From NCBI GenBank assembly GCA_017557785.1, contig JAFYYA010000132.1:1-53041 (forward strand): a DNA stretch of 53,041 bases. Reading direction: 5' to 3'. Below, piece by piece: positions 43,588 to 50,198 of the stretch (position 1 is its first letter; each line of letters begins with the position of its first letter). Under the pieces are notes generated by a model. That model ran no database searches. It was not told where the DNA came from and saw only the letters and a program-made list of their open reading frames with translations. The stretch comes from Salinivirgaceae bacterium. Lineage in GTDB: Bacteria > Bacteroidota > Bacteroidia > Bacteroidales > SZUA-534. Both the position numbers and the translations under genes were made by a program.

Positions 43588-44712
43588 ATGAGTAAACTGA
43601 AAATATTATCGATAGCGCCCGAGCCGCTCTGTCCGCCCATTTCGGGTGATCAGAAAGGTGTGTTCGGATACCTGAACGCATTGGGACGCATAGCCGAGCT
43701 CACGGTCATAACGGGTGTTGGGTCAACAACGCCGGAGTGCTCTTTTGAGTTGCGGCCCATTGTTCCACGTTCGGCATTCCGACGCATATCTCGTGTCAAC
43801 TACAAGATCATCTACGACCAGGTGATTGAGCTCAAGCCCGATGTGATTATTCTTGAGCAGCCCGTTCTTGGTTGGATGGGAACATTGTCGAAAAAAACAG
43901 GCGTTCCGGTTTTCATTCATTCCATCAACATTGAGTATTTGCGGTCGATGGCCACAGGCAAATGGTGGTGGCCGGCCATGTTCGAGTGGGAGAGATTTGC
44001 GATGAAGATGGCCAAAGGAGCATTCTTCACAACCGACCAGGACCGTCAGATTGCCATCAACAAGTTCAATCTCAGCCCCGACAAGTGCCATCTGAAACCA
44101 TACGGCATTGAGCAGACACAACTGCAGACGCCAGAGGCAGGGGAGCGCGAGAAAGTGCTGCAGCGTCACGGGATCGACCCAAAGGACAAGATTTTCATGT
44201 TTTTCGGTGTGCTGAAATACCTGCCCAGCATCGAATCGCTTTCAATCATTATCGACGAAATAACCCCGCGGCTGAACAAAGCGCTCGGCGGCGGCTTCAA
44301 GGTTCTCATTTGCGGCGGCGGCTTGTCGAAAGAATACCAAAGCCGTTTCAACGATCTGAAAAAGAATAACATAGTATATGCGGGATTTGTTGAGGACATC
44401 AACGAGTATATCCGCAGTTCCGATGTGATTATGAACCCTGCTTTGCAGAGCGGCGGCATCAAATCGAAGGTTATTGAAGCCATTGGGCAGAACCGGCCGG
44501 TGGTTTCAACATCGCTCGGCGCCATCGGAATCGACACCACTGTGTGCGGCAACAAACTGCAGGTGGTTGTCGACAACAATTGGGATATGTTCGCCAACAG
44601 CCTAGTCAATGCATTGTCGCTCAAAGGCGATACCCCGCAGGCTTTCTTTGAGAAATACAGTTGGGAAGGCATCGCGCAAAACATGTACGACATTCTGAAA
44701 ACATCAATCTGA
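43588..44712 (+). CDS. Glycosyltransferase, GT4-like (GT-B fold)
   Basis: A 374-residue GT-B enzyme. The N-terminal Rossmann domain begins LKILSIAPEPLCPPISGDQKG, and the C-terminal domain shows FFGVLKYLPSIESL, VLICGGGLSKEYQ, VYAGFVEDINEYI and the donor-site stretch MNPALQSGGIKSKVIEAIGQNRPVVS (given here as a family trait). Glu in the EAIGQNRPVV part is in the place of the GT4 EX7E second Glu. The acceptor is unknown; no capsule or O-antigen cluster surrounds it. It follows the protease by 11 bp and precedes the MscS gene by 13 bp, so they are likely one operon. Confidence 0.88.
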   Translation: MSKLKILSIAPEPLCPPISGDQKGVFGYLNALGRIAELTVITGVGSTTPECSFELRPIVPRSAFRRISRVNYKIIYDQVIELKPDVIILEQPVLGWMGTLSKKTGVPVFIHSINIEYLRSMATGKWWWPAMFEWERFAMKMAKGAFFTTDQDRQIAINKFNLSPDKCHLKPYGIEQTQLQTPEAGEREKVLQRHGIDPKDKIFMFFGVLKYLPSIESLSIIIDEITPRLNKALGGGFKVLICGGGLSKEYQSRFNDLKKNNIVYAGFVEDINEYIRSSDVIMNPALQSGGIKSKVIEAIGQNRPVVSTSLGAIGIDTTVCGNKLQVVVDNNWDMFANSLVNALSLKGDTPQAFFEKYSWEGIAQNMYDILKTSI

Positions 44713-44725
44713 AACATCGAGCCGC

Positions 44726-45820
44726 ATGCAGAACTTTTTTGACATTATGTTTTTGAGAAACAGCATTGGCCAGTGGCTGACGGCCATTGCCTTTGTGGTT
44801 GGCGCTTTTGTGGCGAGTCATATTTTGCTATGGATTATTCGGCACATTATCAAAAAGATAGTTAAACGCACACCGCCAAAAATCGACGACATTATTGTTG
44901 AGGCCATCGAGAAACCGGTGGCAGCCATACTGATGCTCATCGGTCTTAAATTGGCCATGCAGGAACTCACATTGCCGGCACGCGTCAGCTCATTTATGGA
45001 ACGCGCCTACATAATGCTGATCATTCTTGGCCTGACGTGGTTTTTGTCGCGGTTTGTGTCGCAAATCATCAGTGAGTATGTGAAGCCGTCGGTTTCTAAG
45101 AAACTGCCGGGTAAACGTGCCGACAAACAGATGATTCCGGCTGTCAAGCGTTCGGTGCAGACCATCATTTGGGGCATCGGCATTGTTATTGCGCTCGACA
45201 ACACGGGCTACGATGTCAAGGCGCTTGTGGCAGGCTTGGGATTGGGCGGTTTGGCTTTGGCCTTGGCTGCAAAAGACACCGTGACCAACATTTTCGGCGG
45301 CATCACCATTTTCTTCGACAAGCCGTTCCGCATTGGCGACCGTGTCCGTGTGAGTGGCTACGATGGCTACATTATAGCAGTTGGGTTGCGCAGCTTCCGT
45401 CTTTCGACGCTCGAGGGAACCGAGGTGGTGATTCCGAGCGCAGTCATCATCGACAATGTGGTTGAGAACGTGTCGCGCGAGCCTTCGAGGCGTGTGATGA
45501 TCGAGTTGGGGCTTACCTACGACACCACCCCCGACCAGATGCGCCGCGCCATGGAAATCCTTCAGGAGATTGCCAATCAAAATCCGAACGTTGAGAAAAA
45601 CGCCACCACATATTTCCAAACCTTTGCCGATTTTTCTATGAACATCTGCTTTATCTATTTCATTCTTAAAGGGAAAGATGTTTTTGAAACGCAAAACGAG
45701 GTGAATCTCGAAATACTGACGCGGTTCAATGCCGAAGGTCTCAACTTTGCCTATCCCACGCAGAGTCTGTTTGTTGAGGGTGTTCGCGGAAATATCAATG
45801 TCAAATCAGTAAAAAGTTGA
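44726..45820 (+). CDS. MscS family mechanosensitive ion channel
   Basis: A small-conductance channel that opens under membrane tension to release solutes in hypo-osmotic shock. Three to four N-terminal helices (about 15-190) lead to the pore-lining TM3 region GLGLGGLALALAAKDTVTNIFGG, then the beta-domain with PFRIGDRVRVSGYDGYI and VVIPSAVIIDNVVENVSR, followed by the mixed C-terminal domain. At 364 residues it is slightly longer than E. coli MscS. Its TGA overlaps the region just before the cmk ATG (2-bp gap). Confidence 0.94.
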   Translation: MQNFFDIMFLRNSIGQWLTAIAFVVGAFVASHILLWIIRHIIKKIVKRTPPKIDDIIVEAIEKPVAAILMLIGLKLAMQELTLPARVSSFMERAYIMLIILGLTWFLSRFVSQIISEYVKPSVSKKLPGKRADKQMIPAVKRSVQTIIWGIGIVIALDNTGYDVKALVAGLGLGGLALALAAKDTVTNIFGGITIFFDKPFRIGDRVRVSGYDGYIIAVGLRSFRLSTLEGTEVVIPSAVIIDNVVENVSREPSRRVMIELGLTYDTTPDQMRRAMEILQEIANQNPNVEKNATTYFQTFADFSMNICFIYFILKGKDVFETQNEVNLEILTRFNAEGLNFAYPTQSLFVEGVRGNINVKSVKS

Positions 45821-45822
45821 AA

Positions 45823-46527
45823 ATGAGCGATAAAAAGTTAACCATTGCAATCGATGGTTTCTCTTCGTGCGGTAAAAGCACTGTGGCAAAGGAACTTGCG
45901 CGCAAATTAGGATATGTTTATGTCGATACGGGCGCAATGTATCGTGCTGTAACTCTTTATTGTATGCGCCACAATCTGATTGCCGACGACGGCACCGTTG
46001 ACGAGGCAGCTTTGAAAAACAACATTGAGAACATCGGCATCAGCTTCATCTACGACCCGCAGACCAGCAAGAACACCACACTGCTCAATGGCGAGGTGGT
46101 TGAGGATGAAATCCGCCGCATCGAGGTTTCGAACAAAGTCAGCTATGTGAGCCGCATCGAATTTGTGCGTGCGCAGATGGTTCGTCTTCAGCAGGACATG
46201 GGGCGTCAGGGCGGAATTGTTATGGACGGCCGCGACATTGGCACGGTGGTTTTCCCCAATGCCGATCTTAAGATTTTTATGACGGCATCGCCCGAGGTTC
46301 GAGCTCAGCGCCGCTTTGACGAGCTGACGGCAAAAGGCGAGAAGGTAACTTTCAGCGAGATACTCGAAAACGTGAACCAGCGCGACTACATCGACCAGCA
46401 CCGTGAGGTGTCGCCGCTCAAACAGGCCGCCGACGCTCATGTGGTCGATAACAGCCAGATGACACGCGACGAGCAGTTTGCCGTCATTCTGAAATTGGTT
46501 GAAGAGGCAAAAGCAGCCAAAAAGTAA
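45823..46527 (+). CDS. cmk: Cytidylate kinase
   Basis: Cmk phosphorylates CMP and dCMP. The P-loop is GFSSCGKST (12-20); VDTGAMYRAVTLY, MDGRDIGTVVFPNADLKIFMTASPE (shown in part) and RDYIDQHREVSPL are diagnostic. I start at ATG 45823 (234 residues); the TTG two codons upstream is less likely. Pairing with ispH downstream is conserved in Bacteroidetes. Confidence 0.96.
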   Translation: MSDKKLTIAIDGFSSCGKSTVAKELARKLGYVYVDTGAMYRAVTLYCMRHNLIADDGTVDEAALKNNIENIGISFIYDPQTSKNTTLLNGEVVEDEIRRIEVSNKVSYVSRIEFVRAQMVRLQQDMGRQGGIVMDGRDIGTVVFPNADLKIFMTASPEVRAQRRFDELTAKGEKVTFSEILENVNQRDYIDQHREVSPLKQAADAHVVDNSQMTRDEQFAVILKLVEEAKAAKK

Positions 46528-46586
46528 GAACCCGTACAGCATTAAACCATCAGTTCCGATAACTGCCAATATATTGTTGACAATAA

Positions 46587-47468
46587 ATGAACAATAGCAC
46601 CACAACACCGCTTCAGATTTCCATCGACCCCGAATCGGGCTTCTGCTTCGGCGTGAAAAACGCTGTAACCAAAGCCACAGCCGAATTGGCCGACGGAAAG
46701 CCGCTATACAGCCTTGGCGCAATGGTTCACAATCCCGTTGAGGTGAACCGTTTGGCCGACATGGGTCTTGTGGTGATTGATCATGAGCAGTTTGCCAATC
46801 TTCACGATGCAAAAGTCATTTTCCGTGCCCACGGTGAGCCGCCATCGAGCTATTCGAATATCAAAAGCCGCAATATCAAACTCATCGATGCCACCTGCCC
46901 GGTGGTTTTGAGACTTCAGGAGCGCATCAAATCGGCTTACCAGGAAATGTCGGCATGTGGCGGACAGGTGGTGATTTTCGGAAAAAAAGGACATGCTGAA
47001 GTGGTGGGACTTATTGGCCAGACCAACGGCGATGCGGTTTTGGTTGAGTCGGAGGCCGATCTCGAAAAAATCGATACCACACGTCCGATTGAGTTTTTCT
47101 CGCAGACAACCAAAGACATTGGGTTGTTCATGAAAATGGTTAAAATACTTGAGAAGCGCGCCAGCCATTTCAATTGGCACGACACCATCTGCCGTCAGGT
47201 GGCTAATCGCGGCCCGCATCTCAAAACGTTTGCCGCACAGCACGAACTTATGGTTTTTGTCGGCGGTCACGACAGCTCGAACGCAAAGGCGCTTTTCGAA
47301 ATGTGCCGTCAGGTGAATGCTAAATCCTATTTCATCGAAAGCATCGACGAGCTGAAGCCGGAGTGGTTCAACGGTGTGAAAAGTGTCGGGATAAGCGGCG
47401 CAACGTCAACGCCATCGTGGTTGATTATGGACGTTAAAGCAACCATTGAAAAGATTTGCGGACAATAG
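46587..47468 (+). CDS. ispH: 4-hydroxy-3-methylbut-2-enyl diphosphate reductase
   Basis: IspH, a 4Fe-4S enzyme, makes IPP and DMAPP in the last step of the MEP isoprenoid pathway. The three cluster Cys are visible: Cys20 (SGFCFGVKNA), Cys104 (DATCPVV) and Cys202 (DTICRQVANR). FRAHGEPPS (79-87) and GATSTPSWLI near the C-terminus are typical. At 293 residues it is normal. It lies 59 bp downstream of cmk. Confidence 0.96.
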   Translation: MNNSTTTPLQISIDPESGFCFGVKNAVTKATAELADGKPLYSLGAMVHNPVEVNRLADMGLVVIDHEQFANLHDAKVIFRAHGEPPSSYSNIKSRNIKLIDATCPVVLRLQERIKSAYQEMSACGGQVVIFGKKGHAEVVGLIGQTNGDAVLVESEADLEKIDTTRPIEFFSQTTKDIGLFMKMVKILEKRASHFNWHDTICRQVANRGPHLKTFAAQHELMVFVGGHDSSNAKALFEMCRQVNAKSYFIESIDELKPEWFNGVKSVGISGATSTPSWLIMDVKATIEKICGQ

Positions 47469-47508
47469 TAGCCTATTGGCAAAAAATTTGTTTGAAAATT
47501 ATTGAGGG

Positions 47509-47541
47509 TTTAATTCTTTACCCCCAAAATGCAGATATTTG
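47509..47541 (+). promoter_or_regulatory. Candidate promoter of the patatin-barrel gene
   Basis: TTTA (47509-47512), a 21-bp spacer and GATATTTG (47534-47541, one mismatch to TAnnTTTG) precede the ATG by 14 bp. Confidence 0.45.
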
Positions 47542-47555
47542 CGTAAGCGATTAGT

Positions 47556-49865
47556 ATGAAACGGCTGATAATCATCGTTACGGTTTTGTTTTTTTGTGCA
47601 AGCAGCATGCGTGCGCAAACCGTTGGTGTTGTGCTCAGCGGCGGTGGTGCTAAGGGTTTGGCGCATGTGGGTTTGCTGAAGGCGCTCGAGGAGAACAACA
47701 TTCCCATCGATTACATCTGCGGAACATCAATTGGTGCCATCATCGGATCGCTGTACGCCATCGGCTACTCGCCCGACCAGATGGCCGAGCTGCTGCAGTC
47801 CGACGATTTTCTGCGTTGGTCAAAAGGCGATATGAGCCCGGAGGAGCAGTATTACTACAAGACCAAAATCGACGGTGCCGAATGGATAAGCATGCGCCTG
47901 AAACGCGACGGCTCGTCGGTGAGTCTTATTCTGCCCACCAACATCATCGACCCTGAGCAGATGGATTTCCGCTCGATGCAGATTTACGCACAGGGCTCGG
48001 CTCGTGCCGATTACGACTTCAACAAACTGTTCGTGCCGTTCTTCTGCGTGGCTTCCGACGTGCACAACAACAAGCCGGTGATATTCACCAAGGGCAATCT
48101 GTCGCAGGCCGTGCGCGCTTCGATGACGTTCCCCGGATATTTCAAGCCGATGACCATCGATGGCGAACTGATTTTCGACGGCGGAATGCAGAACAACTTC
48201 CCGTCCGATATCATGAAGGAAAAGTTCAACCCCGATGTCATTATCGGCTGCACGGTGACCGAGAACCCCGAAAAACCCACCGACGACGACGTGTATCTTC
48301 TGCTGATGAATTTTTTCATGAAGAAATCGAACTTCACAATTCCGGGCGAAGGGGTGCTCATATCGCCTAAACTGAGCCAGTACAACCTTATGGATTTCGA
48401 GAAATTCGATGAGATTTCGGAAATCGGATACGTCGCCGCAAACGAGAAGATGGACTCGATTCGTGCTTTGATAACCCGCCGAGCAAACGCCGATTCGCTT
48501 GCCCGTCGCCGTGCCGAGTTTGTCGAAGGCAGCCCCAACTTGGTTTTTGGGGATGTGGTGGTTAAAGGTGTCGACGATTTGGCATCGGGCTACATTGAGC
48601 AGAGCATCAAGCGCGGCAAGGATACGTTCAATTTCAAATCGCTCGAGAGCGGATATTTCCGGCTCACATCCGACAAGATTATCCAGTCCATCTATCCGCA
48701 GCCATTCTACAACAAAGAGACCGGCCATTTCGACCTTAATCTCGATGTAGCCGCAAAAAGATCTTTCAGCGTGAATTTTGGTGGAAACCTGTCGTCGGGA
48801 AACCGCAGTTTTGCACAGATTGGCGCCGAATACGTGTTCATGCACCGCAACATCTACACCGCCAACGCCAGCATCACGGCAGGGCAGTTCTACAATTCGG
48901 CCAACGCCGTGTTCCGTATCGATTTGTCGCCGCGCAGCATCATCAAAAAAATGCCGCCATACTTTGCCGATTTCCGTGCAGCCTACAATCGTTGGGACTA
49001 TTTCAAAACCAGCAACGAACTCTTTTTCGACAGCGAAGCGCTCTCACAGGTCATTCACACCGACAAGTATGTGGGGCTCGACATTGGCGTGCCGGTTTAC
49101 AACCGTGCCATTGCCACCATCGGTGCGTCGTTCGGAAGCATGTACTACAACTATTTCCAATCCACCAACATAACCAAGAACGATTATGCCGACGAAACCC
49201 TGATGAACTATTGGGACATCAAACTGAAATACGAATATAATCTGCTCAACTACCGGCAGTACGCCAACAGCGGACGGTTCATCCAGTTCCAGGCCAGTTA
49301 CATCTTCGGCGAAGAGCAGTACAAACCCGGAAGCACGGCCATTCCGTACGATGCGGCCAAGCGCGAGAACAATCACCGCGAATGGGCCAATGTGCGGTTG
49401 CACCATATCAGATACTTCAACATGGGCAAATACTTCAGCCTTGGAATGCAAACAATCGTGAACATCAGCAACAAACCGCAGTTTGCCAACAGCATAGCAT
49501 CGCTGCTGACGTCGTACGCCTTCGACCCATTCCCGCAATGCCAGTCGCAGATACTTGAAAAGTACCGTGCCAACCAGTGGGTGGGTTTCGGACTGATGCC
49601 GATTATCAACTTCACCGAAAAAGTGCAGCTGCGAACAGAAGGGCATGTATTCCAGCCTTACAAATACATTAGCATACAGAACTATCAGACCACTTTCAGC
49701 GAAGAGTTCCCCACACCGCGATTCATGGCCCACGCGGCTTTGGTATGGCACACACCCATCGGCCCACTCGTCGCAACCGGCAGTTACTACTACAAAGAAG
49801 AAAAGCCGTTCCATTTCCAAATCAATCTCGGATACCTGTTGTTCAACCGCAAGGGGACAGATTGA
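47556..49865 (+). CDS. Patatin-like phospholipase with outer-membrane beta-barrel
   Basis: A signal peptide (1-20, SSMRA) precedes a patatin domain (about 22-330): oxyanion loop GGGAKG (29-34), nucleophile Ser58 in GTSIG, and Asp208 in FDGGMQNN, so the Ser-Asp dyad is intact. A POTRA-like linker (about 335-400, FGDVVVKGVDDLASGYIEQSI) leads to a C-terminal barrel with many aromatic strands, ending LGYLLFNRKGTD. This layout equals PlpD-type proteins (type Vd secretion), in which the barrel may export or anchor the lipase. 769 residues is usual for Bacteroidetes members. Substrate unknown. It is followed by a repeat-rich gap. Confidence 0.92.
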   Translation: MKRLIIIVTVLFFCASSMRAQTVGVVLSGGGAKGLAHVGLLKALEENNIPIDYICGTSIGAIIGSLYAIGYSPDQMAELLQSDDFLRWSKGDMSPEEQYYYKTKIDGAEWISMRLKRDGSSVSLILPTNIIDPEQMDFRSMQIYAQGSARADYDFNKLFVPFFCVASDVHNNKPVIFTKGNLSQAVRASMTFPGYFKPMTIDGELIFDGGMQNNFPSDIMKEKFNPDVIIGCTVTENPEKPTDDDVYLLLMNFFMKKSNFTIPGEGVLISPKLSQYNLMDFEKFDEISEIGYVAANEKMDSIRALITRRANADSLARRRAEFVEGSPNLVFGDVVVKGVDDLASGYIEQSIKRGKDTFNFKSLESGYFRLTSDKIIQSIYPQPFYNKETGHFDLNLDVAAKRSFSVNFGGNLSSGNRSFAQIGAEYVFMHRNIYTANASITAGQFYNSANAVFRIDLSPRSIIKKMPPYFADFRAAYNRWDYFKTSNELFFDSEALSQVIHTDKYVGLDIGVPVYNRAIATIGASFGSMYYNYFQSTNITKNDYADETLMNYWDIKLKYEYNLLNYRQYANSGRFIQFQASYIFGEEQYKPGSTAIPYDAAKRENNHREWANVRLHHIRYFNMGKYFSLGMQTIVNISNKPQFANSIASLLTSYAFDPFPQCQSQILEKYRANQWVGFGLMPIINFTEKVQLRTEGHVFQPYKYISIQNYQTTFSEEFPTPRFMAHAALVWHTPIGPLVATGSYYYKEEKPFHFQINLGYLLFNRKGTD

Positions 49866-49894
49866 TTTTCCGCAGCGCACAAACCAATGAACCT

Positions 49895-49917
49895 GTAGGG
49901 ACGCAACGCTTGCGTCC
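49895..49917 (+). repeat. Type A palindromic repeat copy
   Basis: It begins GTAGGGACGC; GGACGCAA-CGC-TTGCGTCC is a perfect 8-bp stem with a 3-nt loop. Confidence 0.85.
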
Positions 49918-49940
49918 GAATCAAAAACCAGCAAACCATC

Positions 49941-49960
49941 GTAGGGACGCAACGCTTGCG
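49941..49960 (+). repeat. Type A palindromic repeat copy, partial
   Basis: GTAGGGACGCAACGCTTGCG is identical to the first 20 bases of the copy at 49895, after which the match ends (ACC instead of TCC). Confidence 0.8.
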
Positions 49961-49988
49961 ACCAAAAAAAATTATTGTAAAAACGCCC

Positions 49989-50198
49989 CCGTCTCTACAA
50001 AAACACCCATAAATCATTGATAATCACATTGTACAGACGGTGCATGCACCGTCTCTACGTCATTTTAACCACACCGCACATTTTTTATCCAACACCAATC
50101 ATAAAGATATTTTTCTATTTTTACCCCAACTAACCATTATCCTATTCTAGCAAAACATATATAAATCACAAAAAATCAAATAAATGAAACGCATTTTC
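49989..50198 (+). repeat. Duplicated upstream block, copy 2
   Basis: Direct repeat of 35996-36204. It shares the words ACACCCATAAA, the type B palindrome, TTTTCTATTTTTACCCCAAC and TAACCATTATCC, and ends in ATGAAACGCATTTT. Confidence 0.85.
50030..50057 (+). repeat. Type B palindromic repeat copy
   Basis: GTACAGACGGTGC and GCACCGTCTCTAC pair with one mismatch around a 2-nt loop. This matches the copy at 41010 except at two positions. Confidence 0.8.

Larger units (their letters stand above)
49866..50183. other. Intergenic region patatin / third BspA-like gene, rich in palindromes
   Basis: It contains two type A copies (49895, 49941), one truncated and one near-perfect type B copy (49989, 50030) and the duplicated leader. 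No other feature seen. Confidence 0.65.
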
